Source of the DNA: an uncultured Bacteroidales bacterium
GTDB lineage: Bacteria; Bacteroidota; Bacteroidia; Bacteroidales; Muribaculaceae
Length of the DNA: 64,000 nucleotides
Assembly (NCBI GenBank): GCA_900544535.1
Contig: UQVH01000008.1
Location: 51,274-115,273 of the forward strand
Direction of reading: 5' to 3'
Positions 8,702-18,351 of the stretch are shown in pieces. Within the stretch, counting starts at the first letter, position 1; the number at the start of each line of letters is the position of its first letter. Position numbers and translations under genes: made by a program. The notes under the pieces were generated by a model that did not search any database, was not told where the DNA came from, and worked only from the letters and a program-made list of their open reading frames with translations.

Positions 8702-9973
8702 ATGGCAAAAAAAACCAACAACACTGACAACGGAGTTAAATGCTCTTTTTGTGGCAAGGGGCCATCCTATACCGACATTCTCGTGCCGAGTCCTTTGGGC
8801 GACACCTATATATGCAGTGAGTGTGTCGATCAGATCGAAGGCCTCCTGAAAGACTATTTCCAGGAAAATCCGTCATTGCGTCCTGAAAAAGCCAAAGGCC
8901 GGAAGCCCAAAGCCGATATCAAGCCGGAAACCAAGCCTCTGCCGACTCCGGCTGAGATCAGAGCATTTCTGGACCAGTATGTAATCGGTCAGGACGATGC
9001 GAAAAAATATCTTTCGGTAGCCGTCTACAACCATTACAAACGTCTGGCTCAGGACAAAGACGATGTCGACATTGAAAAAAGCAACATCATCATGGTCGGT
9101 CCTACGGGAACAGGAAAGACACTGCTGGCCAAAACGATCGCACGGCAGCTCGACGTGCCCTTCGCGATAGTCGACGCCACAGTGCTCACCGAGGCCGGTT
9201 ATGTCGGCGAGGACATTGAAAGTCTGCTCGTCAGACTGCTTCAGGCCGCTGACTACGACGTTGCCAAAGCCGAACGCGGCATTGTTTTCATCGACGAGAT
9301 CGACAAGATTGCCCGCAAAGGCGACAACCCCTCCATCACCCGCGACGTTTCAGGCGAGGGTGTGCAGCAGGGACTGCTCAAACTGCTCGAAGGATCGGTT
9401 GTCAACGTCCCGCCGAACGGAGGCCGAAAGCACCCGGAACAGAAAATGATCGCCGTCGACACCAAAAACATCCTCTTCATCTGCGGAGGTGCGTTTGACG
9501 GTATCGAGCGCAAGATAGCCCACCGTCTGAATACCCACGTTGTAGGATTCACCGGAGGCACCATGCGCTCGAAAGTCGACTCCGACAACTATCTGCAATA
9601 CATAGCCCCGCAGGATCTGAAATCGTTCGGTCTGATTCCGGAGATCATCGGACGTCTGCCGGTGCTCGTCCATCTCGATCCGCTTGACCGCGAAGCCCTC
9701 CTCAGAGTTCTGACAGAGCCCAAAAACGCCATCACACGACAGTATGAAAAACTGTTTGCGATGGACGGCGTCAAGCTGGTCTTCGCACCTGAAACCCTTG
9801 AATTCATCGTCGACAAGGCGATCGAATACAAACTCGGAGCACGCGGGCTGCGCACAATAGTTGAAACAATCATGATCGACCCGATGTATGAAACCCCGTC
9901 GACCGATGTCAAGGAACTCGTCATCGACCGGGCATTCGCCGAAGAAAAAATCAAAAAAGCCTATATCGGCTGA
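8702..9973 (+). CDS. clpX: ATP-dependent Clp protease ATP-binding subunit ClpX
   Basis: The 423-residue AAA+ unfoldase begins with a C4 zinc-finger domain (CSFCGKG and CSECVD, about residues 11-45) that binds adaptors and substrates. It then has Walker A GPTGTGKT (133-140), Walker B IVFIDEIDKIA (about 193-203), the pore loop YVGEDIE and the sensor-2 helix GARGLR. The ATG at 8702 (MAKKTNN) is chosen. An in-frame ATG at 8654 would lie inside clpP and add 16 residues before the zinc finger. It recognises and unfolds proteins and passes them to ClpP, encoded just upstream. Confidence 0.97.
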   Translation: MAKKTNNTDNGVKCSFCGKGPSYTDILVPSPLGDTYICSECVDQIEGLLKDYFQENPSLRPEKAKGRKPKADIKPETKPLPTPAEIRAFLDQYVIGQDDAKKYLSVAVYNHYKRLAQDKDDVDIEKSNIIMVGPTGTGKTLLAKTIARQLDVPFAIVDATVLTEAGYVGEDIESLLVRLLQAADYDVAKAERGIVFIDEIDKIARKGDNPSITRDVSGEGVQQGLLKLLEGSVVNVPPNGGRKHPEQKMIAVDTKNILFICGGAFDGIERKIAHRLNTHVVGFTGGTMRSKVDSDNYLQYIAPQDLKSFGLIPEIIGRLPVLVHLDPLDREALLRVLTEPKNAITRQYEKLFAMDGVKLVFAPETLEFIVDKAIEYKLGARGLRTIVETIMIDPMYETPSTDVKELVIDRAFAEEKIKKAYIG

Positions 9974-10092
9974 TCCAATCATAATTTTTATTTATACCTC
10001 TCCACTGCTTTCCGCTTCTCTCCCGGAAAGTCCTCCCCTCGGTTCTCTCACATTTCTGTCTCACTCCTCCAATCCAACCTGAACGGAATCCC

Positions 10093-12267
10093 ATGAATCA
10101 ACGACTTCACGAAGCACTGAAAGAGCATTTCGGATTTGACACATTCAAAGGCAATCAGGAAGCCATAATGACAAGTCTCCTCGAAGGCAACGACGTATTC
10201 GTCCTAATGCCTACGGGCGGAGGCAAGTCACTCTGCTATCAGCTCCCGGCCCTTCTGATGGAAGGAACCGCCATAGTGATCTCTCCGCTAATAGCTCTGA
10301 TGAAAAATCAGGTCGACGCCATGCGTCATTTCAGCTCGGCTGACACGGTGGCCCACTTTCTCAACTCATCGTTGAACAAGGCTGCGATCGATCTGGTCAA
10401 ATCAGACATTACGGCCGGCCGCACCAAACTGCTCTATGTCGCTCCTGAATCGCTGACCAAGGAAGAGAACATTGAATTCCTCAAGACTGTGCCGATCTCA
10501 TTCTACGCAGTCGACGAGGCACACTGCATCTCCGAATGGGGTCATGACTTCCGGCCTGAGTACCGCCGCATCCGCCCGATCATCAACGAGATCAACGTCC
10601 GTCCGATGATCGCGCTGACAGCGACCGCGACTCCCAAAGTCCAGCATGACATCCAGAAGAATCTCGGCATGCAGAATGCCATGGTGTTCAAGTCGTCGTT
10701 CAACCGTCCGAATCTCTATTACGAGGTAAGGCCGAAAACATCCAGCATTGACAAGGATATAATCAAATACATCAAGAACAATCCCGGAAAATCAGGCATC
10801 ATCTATTGCCTGAGCCGCAAAAAGGTGGAGGAACTCGCCGAAATGCTCGTCGTCAACGACATCAAGGCGCTCCCCTACCATGCCGGAATGGACGGTGCCA
10901 CACGCAGCGCCAATCAGGATGCGTTTCTGATGGAAAAAGTGGATGTCATCGTCGCCACGATAGCGTTCGGAATGGGTATTGACAAACCGGATGTGAGATT
11001 CGTTATTCACTATGACATGCCCAAGTCGCTTGAAGGCTACTATCAGGAGACCGGTCGTGCCGGCCGAGACGGCGGTGAAGGACAGTGTATCACGTTCTAT
11101 GCCGCCAAAGACCTGCAAAAAATGGAAAAATTCATGCAGGGCAAACCTTTGGCCGAACAGGAAATCGGCCGTCAGCTTCTGTTGGAAACCCAAAGCTACG
11201 CTGAGGCAAGCAGTTGCCGCCGCCGCTCCCTGCTATTCTATTTCGGCGAGGAGTACACAAGCGACAACTGCCAGAACTGCGACAATTGCATTAATCCAAA
11301 GAAAAAAGTGGAAGCTAAAGACGATTTATGTGCAGTGCTTGAAACCGTTATAGCACTGAAAGAAAAATTCAAGGCCGATCATGTCACCGATGTACTCCTC
11401 GGCCGCAGCACAGCAGATGTCACATCTTATCAGCACGATCAGCTCGACGTATTCGGATGCGAGCAGGGTGCTGATGAAAAACTTATAAGCGCCGTGATCC
11501 GGCAGGCCATCCTTGCCGGGTATCTGGACCGCGACATCGAGAACTACGGACTTCTCCGCATCACAGCCAAGGGCAAGAAGTTCCTCTCGAAACCCGAATC
11601 GTTCAAAGTGATCGAAGACTCCGATTTCAGCGAGGACGCCGAACCGGAAATGATCAAGAGCGGAGCATCCTTCGCTGCCGACGACGAACTTTACAGCATC
11701 CTGAAAGACCTTCGCAAAAAAATTGCCAAGCATCTGGGTCTCCCCCCCTATGTCATCTTCCAGGACCCGTCGCTCGAAGCCATGGCCACAACCTACCCGA
11801 TCTCGCTTGAAGAGCTTCAGAACATCCCCGGTGTCGGGGCCGGCAAGGCCAAACGCTATGGCGCCGACTTTGTCAAAGTGATCAAGCGCCATGTCGAGGA
11901 CAACGAAATCGAGCGCCCCGAAGACCTGCGTGTCCGCAGTGTGCCGAGCCGTAACTCCACCAAACTCTTCATCATCCAGTCGATCGACCGCAAGATACCG
12001 CTGCCCGAAATAGCCAAGGCAAAGGGCCTCGAATTCAGCGAACTGCTCGACCGCATCGAGGTGATCGTCTATTCAGGCACAAAGATCAACATTTCGTATT
12101 ACATCAACGACATTATGGACGAAGATTCGCAGGAAGAACTTTTCGATTTCTTCAAGGAATGCCAGACCGACGATCTCAACGAGGCTTACAAGGAATTCGG
12201 GGAGGACTACACGGAGGACGAAATCCGCCTGATGCGCATCAAGTTCCTCTCGGAAATGGGCAACTGA
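10093..12267 (+). CDS. recQ: ATP-dependent DNA helicase RecQ
   Basis: The 724-residue superfamily-2 helicase has Walker A MPTGGGKSLCYQLP (Lys45), DEAH at 141-144 with the RecQ aromatic loop after it (CISEWGHDFRPEY), and helicase motif VI YYQETGRAGRDG. A zinc site follows with Cys375, Cys393, Cys396 and Cys399, then the RQC winged helix and an HRDC domain (about 530-610, with LQNIPGVGAGKAKRYG). The C-terminal 100 residues (KLFIIQSIDRKIPLPEIAKA onward) look like an extra helix-turn-helix domain seen in Bacteroidetes RecQ. The enzyme unwinds recombination and stalled-fork intermediates 3' to 5'. ftsE follows after 28 bp. The 119 bp upstream hold no clear promoter. Confidence 0.96.
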   Translation: MNQRLHEALKEHFGFDTFKGNQEAIMTSLLEGNDVFVLMPTGGGKSLCYQLPALLMEGTAIVISPLIALMKNQVDAMRHFSSADTVAHFLNSSLNKAAIDLVKSDITAGRTKLLYVAPESLTKEENIEFLKTVPISFYAVDEAHCISEWGHDFRPEYRRIRPIINEINVRPMIALTATATPKVQHDIQKNLGMQNAMVFKSSFNRPNLYYEVRPKTSSIDKDIIKYIKNNPGKSGIIYCLSRKKVEELAEMLVVNDIKALPYHAGMDGATRSANQDAFLMEKVDVIVATIAFGMGIDKPDVRFVIHYDMPKSLEGYYQETGRAGRDGGEGQCITFYAAKDLQKMEKFMQGKPLAEQEIGRQLLLETQSYAEASSCRRRSLLFYFGEEYTSDNCQNCDNCINPKKKVEAKDDLCAVLETVIALKEKFKADHVTDVLLGRSTADVTSYQHDQLDVFGCEQGADEKLISAVIRQAILAGYLDRDIENYGLLRITAKGKKFLSKPESFKVIEDSDFSEDAEPEMIKSGASFAADDELYSILKDLRKKIAKHLGLPPYVIFQDPSLEAMATTYPISLEELQNIPGVGAGKAKRYGADFVKVIKRHVEDNEIERPEDLRVRSVPSRNSTKLFIIQSIDRKIPLPEIAKAKGLEFSELLDRIEVIVYSGTKINISYYINDIMDEDSQEELFDFFKECQTDDLNEAYKEFGEDYTEDEIRLMRIKFLSEMGN

Positions 12268-12295
12268 TTCTAACTCTGAAATCATAACTGCGAAA

Positions 12296-12958
12296 ATGGA
12301 CAAGGTCATCGACTATCACGACGTAGAACTGCACCGTCAGGATCTGATCGCACTCCGCCACGTCAATCTGACTGTTGGCGAAGGTGAGTTCGTCTATCTC
12401 ATCGGCAAAGTCGGCAGCGGCAAATCGAGTCTGCTGAAATCGCTCTACGCCGACATCCCCATAGCATGCGGCGAGGCGCGCGTCCTCGACTATGACCTTA
12501 ACACCATCCGCCGCCGCGACATTCCCTTCCTGCGCCGCCAGATTGGCATCGTTTTTCAGGATTTCCAGCTGCTGACCGACCGCAGCGCCTACGCCAATCT
12601 CCGGTTCGTGCTCGAAGCCACCGGCTGGAAGGAAAAAGCCGAAATCGAAACCCGCATCGAAGAAGTACTCAAAGGGGTCGGAATGCTCAACAAAAGCTAT
12701 AAGAATCCTCACGAACTGTCAGGCGGCGAGCAGCAGCGCATCGTCATTGCCCGCGCTCTGCTCAACAGCCCGCGTCTTCTCCTCGCCGACGAACCTACCG
12801 GGAATCTCGATCCGGCCACGGGAGAGGCCATAGTAAAACGGCTTCATGACATAGCCCGGCAAGGGACAGCGGTCATCATGGCCACTCACAACCTGAGCTT
12901 AGTCGACCAGTTTCCTGGGCGCGTCATCCGCTGCGAGGACCACACTCTGAAAAGCTGA
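12296..12958 (+). CDS. ftsE: FtsE-like ABC transporter ATP-binding protein
   Basis: The 220-residue ATPase has Walker A GKVGSGKS (37-44), Q-loop VFQDFQLL, signature LSGGEQQR (141-148), Walker B LLLADEP (161-167) and the switch histidine in MATHN. The close match of the ADEPTGNLDP region and the short length point to FtsE, which with FtsX links the divisome to peptidoglycan hydrolases. No ftsX lies next to it, as is common in Bacteroidales where ftsX sits elsewhere. A LolD- or MacB-type ATPase is a less likely alternative. It probably shares a transcript with recQ. Confidence 0.85.
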   Translation: MDKVIDYHDVELHRQDLIALRHVNLTVGEGEFVYLIGKVGSGKSSLLKSLYADIPIACGEARVLDYDLNTIRRRDIPFLRRQIGIVFQDFQLLTDRSAYANLRFVLEATGWKEKAEIETRIEEVLKGVGMLNKSYKNPHELSGGEQQRIVIARALLNSPRLLLADEPTGNLDPATGEAIVKRLHDIARQGTAVIMATHNLSLVDQFPGRVIRCEDHTLKS

Positions 12959-13004
12959 TACATCTCCGGGATCACTCAGCCAACTCTCGGCAGGATAAAA
13001 ATGT

Positions 13005-13043
13005 TATAGCAGTGTCAACATTCATGTTACACTGTTATATTTT
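13005..13043 (+). promoter_or_regulatory. Large palindrome overlapping the ndh promoter (candidate operator)
   Basis: TATAGCAGTGTCAACAT (13005-13021), a TC centre, and ATGTTACACTGTTATA (13024-13039) form a 16-bp inverted repeat with one bulged C and one mismatch. Its right end runs into a -7-like TATATTTT (13036-13043), nine bases before the ndh ATG. The position fits a repressor site that blocks the promoter. No known operator consensus (Rex, FNR, NrtR) is an evident match. Confidence 0.6.
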
Positions 13044-13051
13044 TTGTCTCT

Positions 13052-14341
13052 ATGAATTCATCAAAGCCACGTATAGTAGTGCTCGGCGGAGGGTTTGCCG
13101 GCTTGAATTTTGTAAAGCATATCGACAAGGAAAAATTTGACGTCATCCTTGTCGACCGCCATAACTATCACTCTTTTCCGCCGCTTTTCTATCAGGTGGC
13201 ATCTTCGGAAATTGACCCGTCGAGCATCTGTTTCCCTTTCCGCCGCGAACTTGGCAAAAGGAAGGGGCGCAGAGTCTCGTTTCACATGGGAAGCGCGAGG
13301 AGTGTGGATGTCGGACGCCGCTGCGTTACTACGGACTGCGAGACCATCCCCTACGACAAACTTGTCATAGCATTCGGCGCCACCAACAACTTCTTCGGCA
13401 ACGACAGCCTGAAAGATGAAGTCTATACCCTCAAGTCAAACGACCAGGCCATACGCATACGCAACGAGATACTTTACCGGTGCGAACGCGCCTCGATCGA
13501 ACCTGACCGAGAGAAACGGCGCCGCATGCTCACATTCGTTGTCATCGGCGGCGGCCCTGCCGGAGTGGAAATGGCGGGAGCAATAGGCGAACTCAAGCGC
13601 TACATAATCCGCCGCGACTATCCCGACATCAGCCCTGACGATCTGACTATAAGCCTCTACGAAGGCCGCGACAAACTTCTTGCGACCATGAGCGAAAAAT
13701 CCTCGGAGACAGCGCTCCGCGATCTTCAGTCGCTGATGGTCGACATCCATCTCGGACGTCAGATGAAGAGCTATGCCGACAATATCCTGACTTTCGACGA
13801 CGGGTCGACCGTCTACTCCGAAATGGTAATCTGGACAGCGGGAGTGACCGGTCGGCCGCTCGAATTCAAGGGCACGGACTACACCCCGGCTCACGGAGGG
13901 CGCTATCCGACCGACCGCTGCTGCCGGGTCGAAGGTCTTGAGGATATTTTCGCCATCGGCGACGTCAATCTGATGACCTACGGAGAATATACCCGCGGGC
14001 TGCCCCAGCTCGCACAGGTCGCCATACAGCAGGGGCGCTTTCTCGCCGAAAACCTGAACCGTGACAGATGGGACAAGGAATTCACCTACAACGACAAGGG
14101 TTCGATGGCAACCATCGGACGCAACCGGGCGGTTGTCGATATGGGGCGCTTCCATCTTGACGGCTTTGTCGCATGGCTGGCCTGGATGTTCATCCATCTG
14201 ATCTCACTTCTGGGAATGCGCAACAAAATCAGCGTACTCGTCAGCTGGTTCTGGGCCTATTTCAGCTACAACACCGCACTGCGTCTGCTCCTTGCAGGCT
14301 CAAAATACCCTAAACGTGGCCGTATGTGGGACAAAGGTTAG
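13052..14341 (+). CDS. ndh: Type II NADH:quinone oxidoreductase (NDH-2)
   Basis: The 429-residue flavoprotein has two Rossmann dinucleotide motifs, FAD-binding GGGFAG (12-17) and NADH-binding GGGPAG (166-171), plus the FAD-contact segment IFAIGDVN (about 306-313) and the quinone-site segment LPQLAQVAIQQG. A hydrophobic, aromatic C-terminus (about 370-420, WLAWMFIHLISLLG) would anchor it to the inner face of the membrane. It would transfer electrons from NADH to menaquinone without pumping ions. The gene stands alone 93 bp after ftsE, and its promoter carries a long palindrome, so regulation by redox or oxygen state is likely (inference). The mRNA leader would be only a few bases. Confidence 0.92.
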   Translation: MNSSKPRIVVLGGGFAGLNFVKHIDKEKFDVILVDRHNYHSFPPLFYQVASSEIDPSSICFPFRRELGKRKGRRVSFHMGSARSVDVGRRCVTTDCETIPYDKLVIAFGATNNFFGNDSLKDEVYTLKSNDQAIRIRNEILYRCERASIEPDREKRRRMLTFVVIGGGPAGVEMAGAIGELKRYIIRRDYPDISPDDLTISLYEGRDKLLATMSEKSSETALRDLQSLMVDIHLGRQMKSYADNILTFDDGSTVYSEMVIWTAGVTGRPLEFKGTDYTPAHGGRYPTDRCCRVEGLEDIFAIGDVNLMTYGEYTRGLPQLAQVAIQQGRFLAENLNRDRWDKEFTYNDKGSMATIGRNRAVVDMGRFHLDGFVAWLAWMFIHLISLLGMRNKISVLVSWFWAYFSYNTALRLLLAGSKYPKRGRMWDKG

Positions 14342-14361
14342 GAAATCTCGCATTTTTATTG

Positions 14362-14369
14362 TAATTTTG
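14362..14369 (+). promoter_or_regulatory. -7 promoter element of argS
   Basis: TAATTTTG matches TAnnTTTG and is about 105 bp before the preferred argS start. The -33 region is not evident. Confidence 0.45.
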
Positions 14370-14473
14370 TAAATTCAGAGTGGAGTTAGTGTTTCTGAAA
14401 AGAAAAACCGTAGTCCACTGTGTGTTCTGTCAAAAATTATCAATTCAAAACCGACAAAACTTTTGCAATAAAA

Positions 14474-16261
14474 ATGTCGATAGATAGTATCATTGCTTCA
14501 GCCGTCAGCAACGCGGTAAAAAATCTTTATGGAGTAGAGACTCCCGCCGAAAATATCGTACCTCAGGCCACTCGCAAAGAGTTTGAAGGCAACGTCACCA
14601 TTGTGGTATTTCCCTGGGTAAAAGCCGCCCGCAAATCCCCCGAAGCAGTCGGGCAGGAGATCGGAGAATGGCTTCAGGCCAATGAACCTGCGGTCGAGAA
14701 ATTCAATGTTGTCAAAGGCTTTCTCAATATAACGGTAGCACCCCGTTTCTGGAATTCGGTGCTGGGCAACATCGCCGGGACTCCGGATTTCGGACTGACC
14801 GCCGCCACCGAAAACTCGCCTCTCGTAATGGTCGAATACTCGTCGCCCAACACCAACAAGCCTCTCCATCTCGGCCATGTCCGCAACAACCTGCTCGGAT
14901 TCAGTCTCGCCGAAATACTCAAGGCTTGTGGCAACCGGGTGATCAAGACCAACATCGTCAACGACCGCGGCATTCACATCTGCAAGTCAATGCTTGCCTG
15001 GCAGGAATGGGGAGACAAAGCCACTCCGGAATCGACAGGCAAGAAGGGCGACCACCTGATCGGCGATTTCTACGTGCTCTTCGACAAGCATTACAAGGCA
15101 GAGCTTAAGGAACTTGAAGAGCAGGGCATGAGCAAGGAAGAAGCCGAAGCCGCCTCACCGCTTATGAAAAAGGCCCGTGAAATGCTTGTGAAATGGGAAA
15201 ACAAAGATCCCGAAATCCGCGCTATCTGGGAGATGATGAACTCCTGGGTCTATGCAGGTTTTGACGAGACATACAAACGCATGGGTGTCGACTTCGATAA
15301 GATCTACTATGAGAGCGAGACCTATCTTGAAGGCAAGGAAAAGGTGCTCGAAGGTCTTGCCGCCGGAAAAATGTATCGCAAGGAAGACGGCTCCGTATGG
15401 GCCGACCTTACCGGCGAAGGCCTCGACCACAAACTTCTCCTGCGCAGCGACGGCACCTCGGTCTACATGACACAGGACATCGGCACCGCCAAACTCCGCT
15501 ACCGCGACTTCCCGATCGACAAGATGATCTATGTCGTGGGCAACGAGCAGAACTATCACTTCCAGGTACTCTCGATCCTCCTCGACCGTCTCGGATTCAA
15601 ATGGGGCAAAGATCTTGTCCACTTCTCCTACGGCATGGTCGAACTTCCGGAAGGAAAGATGAAGTCACGCGAAGGCACGGTCGTGGATGCCGACGACCTC
15701 ATGGACGACATGGTGTCGACGGCCCGCACCGTCTCCGCCGAACTCGGCAAACTCGACGGACTGAGCGCCGAAGAGATCGACGAGATTTCAGAGACCGTAG
15801 GACTTGGCGCGCTCAAATACTTCCTTCTCAAAGTCGATCCGCGCAAGAACATGACTTTCAACCCCAAGGAATCTATCGACTTCAACGGCAACACCGGTCC
15901 CTTTATCCAGTATACCTACGCCCGCATCTGCTCGGTGCTCCGCAAGGCTGCCGAAAAAGGCATGGAGACCGGCAATTACTCAGAAGTCACTCCCGGTGAA
16001 AAAGAAATCGCGCTCATTCAGGCCCTCGCCGACTTCCCCGCAACCGTACAGGCCGCAGGTCAGACTTACAGCCCCGCGCTGATCGCCAACTACGTCTATG
16101 ATCTGGTCAAAAGCTACAACCAATTCTACCACGACTGTTCGATACTCAATGAAAACGATCCGGCTGTCCGCTCACTGCGCCTCGAACTCAGCCGCCAGAC
16201 GGCGCGTGTGGTAAAGACCGGCATGAAGTTGCTCGGCATCAATGTGCCTGAACGTATGTAA
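14474..16261 (+). CDS. argS: Arginyl-tRNA synthetase
   Basis: The 595-residue class I synthetase has the N-terminal Add-1 domain (about 1-115), the HIGH box as HLGH (132-135, after SSPNTNKP), a KMSK-type loop as KMKS (395-398, followed by REGTVVD) and a C-terminal DALR anticodon-binding domain (about 480-595). It charges tRNA-Arg. The ATG at 14474 (MSIDSIIASAV) matches the usual ArgS N-terminus. An in-frame ATG at 14420 would add 18 residues without family support and is less likely, although it is downstream of the -7 element too. Confidence 0.96.
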   Translation: MSIDSIIASAVSNAVKNLYGVETPAENIVPQATRKEFEGNVTIVVFPWVKAARKSPEAVGQEIGEWLQANEPAVEKFNVVKGFLNITVAPRFWNSVLGNIAGTPDFGLTAATENSPLVMVEYSSPNTNKPLHLGHVRNNLLGFSLAEILKACGNRVIKTNIVNDRGIHICKSMLAWQEWGDKATPESTGKKGDHLIGDFYVLFDKHYKAELKELEEQGMSKEEAEAASPLMKKAREMLVKWENKDPEIRAIWEMMNSWVYAGFDETYKRMGVDFDKIYYESETYLEGKEKVLEGLAAGKMYRKEDGSVWADLTGEGLDHKLLLRSDGTSVYMTQDIGTAKLRYRDFPIDKMIYVVGNEQNYHFQVLSILLDRLGFKWGKDLVHFSYGMVELPEGKMKSREGTVVDADDLMDDMVSTARTVSAELGKLDGLSAEEIDEISETVGLGALKYFLLKVDPRKNMTFNPKESIDFNGNTGPFIQYTYARICSVLRKAAEKGMETGNYSEVTPGEKEIALIQALADFPATVQAAGQTYSPALIANYVYDLVKSYNQFYHDCSILNENDPAVRSLRLELSRQTARVVKTGMKLLGINVPERM

Positions 16262-16324
16262 GACTAATTTGTTTTAACTGTACTGACTCTATATTAAAAA
16301 ACGAATCACAAACTGCTAACGAAT

Positions 16325-17068
16325 ATGAACTACAATCAGCAAACACCCCCTCCCTACTATGGCGGAGGCAATGACTACAATAGCTATCACAACACTCAGT
16401 CGCAGGCTGTTCAGACAGCGTCGTCAGTGATGAAACGTGTCTATTCCAAAATGACCCTCGGTCTGCTTGTCACTGCGTTTATTTCTCTGTTCTGCGCATC
16501 ATCGCACGGATACATGAGCTTCATGCTCTCCCACAGCTTCTTCTACTGGGGTCTGATGCTCGCCGAAATCGGTATCGTCATCTACGTTTCGGCACGTCTT
16601 ACACGCATGCAGTCGTCGACAGCCACCATGCTTTTCTATATTTTCGCTGCGATCAACGGCATGGCGCTTGCACCGATCTTCCTCATCTACACGATGACTT
16701 CCATTGCCAAGACTTTCTTCATCTGCGCAGGAACATTCGGGGCTATGAGTGTCTACGGCTATTTCACCACCAAAGATCTTACCAAGTGGGGCAACTTCCT
16801 TCTGTATGCCCTTTTCGGCCTGATCATTGCCTCGCTTGTCAACCTATTCACCAAGAGCACCCAGCTTGACTGGATCATCTCCATCGCAGGTGTGCTGATC
16901 TTCATCGGCCTCACCGCATGGGATACTCAGAAGATCAAACAGATGGCTCTCACTACTCCTCCCGCCTATATCGGCCATCTCGCCACCATCGGCGCACTGA
17001 GCCTCTATCTCGACTTCATCAATCTCTTCCTCTATCTCCTCCGCTTTTTCGGAAGTCAGCGTGACTGA
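16325..17068 (+). CDS. Bax inhibitor-1/YccA family membrane protein
   Basis: The 247-residue protein has a Gln/Tyr/Asn-rich cytoplasmic N-terminus (about 1-40, NQQTPPPYYGGGNDY) and seven membrane helices from about residue 44 to the end. The family core is clear: ARLTRM after helix 2, a run ending in the LTAWDTQKIKQ segment of helix 6-7, which carries the conserved Asp, and a short C-terminal helix. Bacterial members are pH-gated calcium leak channels (BsYetJ) or modulators of FtsH (YccA). It sits 63 bp after argS and 45 bp before the next gene, perhaps with weak co-transcription. Confidence 0.88.
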   Translation: MNYNQQTPPPYYGGGNDYNSYHNTQSQAVQTASSVMKRVYSKMTLGLLVTAFISLFCASSHGYMSFMLSHSFFYWGLMLAEIGIVIYVSARLTRMQSSTATMLFYIFAAINGMALAPIFLIYTMTSIAKTFFICAGTFGAMSVYGYFTTKDLTKWGNFLLYALFGLIIASLVNLFTKSTQLDWIISIAGVLIFIGLTAWDTQKIKQMALTTPPAYIGHLATIGALSLYLDFINLFLYLLRFFGSQRD

Positions 17069-17113
17069 TAGAAAACCTGTTACTTTAAATCAATTACACA
17101 TTAATATATAATA

Positions 17114-18316
17114 ATGGCAAAAGTCGTAATCATCGGAGCGGGCGGTGTCGGAACCGTTGTCGCTCACAAGTGTGCCCAGCACCCCGAAGTTTTCACCGAA
17201 ATAGTCATCGCTTCACGTACCCGCAGCAAGTGTGACGCCATTGTAGAGGCCATCGGAAAGCCCAATATCAGTTCGGACGTTGTCGATGCCGACAGTGTGC
17301 CCCAGCTTGTCGAGCTTTTCAACCGCCACAAACCCGAACTCGTCATCAACGTGGCCCTTCCCTATCAGGACCTCACCATCATGGACGCCTGTCTCATCTG
17401 CGGAGTCAACTACCTCGATACCGCAAACTATGAGCCTAAAGATGTGGCTCACTTCGAATACTCATGGCAGTGGGCCTACAAGCAGCGCTTCGAGGAAGCC
17501 GGCCTCACAGCCATCCTCGGTTGCGGCTTCGATCCGGGTGTGTCCGGTGTTTTCACCGCCTATGCGGCCAAACACTACTTCTCCGACATGCAGTATCTCG
17601 ACATCGTCGACTGCAACGGCGGAGATCACGGCAAAGCATTTGCCACCAATTTCAACCCGGAGATCAACATTCGTGAGATCACTCAGAACGGTCGCTATTA
17701 TCAGGACGGCAAATGGGTGACAACAGGACCGCTCGAAATCCACAAGACCCTCACCTATCCCAATATCGGCGAACGCGAAAGCTATCTTCTCTATCACGAA
17801 GAGCTTGAATCACTCGTCAAGAACTATCCCTCGATCAAACGCGCCCGTTTCTGGATGACTTTCGGTCAGGAATATCTCACACACCTGCGTGTGATTCAGA
17901 ACATCGGCATGGCCCGCATCGACGAGGTCGACTACAACGGCCAGAAGATCGTACCTCTCCAGTTCCTCAAAGCTGTTCTCCCCAACCCGCAGGATCTCGG
18001 CGAGAACTACCACGGCGAGACTTCTATCGGCTGCCGCATCGAAGGTCTCGACAAGGAAGGCAAGCACCTCACCTATTATATATGGAACAACTGCTCGCAT
18101 GAAGAGGCCTACAAGGAAACCGGGATGCAGGCCGTCAGCTATACCACCGGCGTACCCGCTATGGTTGGCGCCATGATGTTCCTGACTGGAAAATGGGTTA
18201 AACCCGGCGTGAACAATGTCGAGGAATTCGATCCCGATCCTTTCCTCGCAGAACTCGCCAAAGACGGTCTTCCCTGGAACGAGGAGTTCAACCTCAACCT
18301 TGAAGTGAACGAATAA
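17114..18316 (+). CDS. Saccharopine dehydrogenase family enzyme, probably carboxynorspermidine synthase
   Basis: The 400-residue protein opens with an NADP-binding GAGGVGTVVAHKC Rossmann motif and the saccharopine-dehydrogenase N-domain, followed by the substrate-domain blocks ILGCGFDPGVSG, DIVDCNGGDHG and YTTGVPAMVGAMMFLTGKW. Length and these blocks fit carboxynorspermidine/carboxyspermidine dehydrogenase (CASDH), which condenses aspartate semialdehyde with a diamine in the alternative spermidine pathway used by Bacteroides, rather than lysine-pathway saccharopine dehydrogenase. The partner decarboxylase (CASDC) is not in this window. The specific substrate is inferred from the family, not shown. 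Confidence 0.85.
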   Translation: MAKVVIIGAGGVGTVVAHKCAQHPEVFTEIVIASRTRSKCDAIVEAIGKPNISSDVVDADSVPQLVELFNRHKPELVINVALPYQDLTIMDACLICGVNYLDTANYEPKDVAHFEYSWQWAYKQRFEEAGLTAILGCGFDPGVSGVFTAYAAKHYFSDMQYLDIVDCNGGDHGKAFATNFNPEINIREITQNGRYYQDGKWVTTGPLEIHKTLTYPNIGERESYLLYHEELESLVKNYPSIKRARFWMTFGQEYLTHLRVIQNIGMARIDEVDYNGQKIVPLQFLKAVLPNPQDLGENYHGETSIGCRIEGLDKEGKHLTYYIWNNCSHEEAYKETGMQAVSYTTGVPAMVGAMMFLTGKWVKPGVNNVEEFDPDPFLAELAKDGLPWNEEFNLNLEVNE

Positions 18317-18351
18317 ACGATGACTCCAAGAGTCTGAATTAAATTTCCCAT

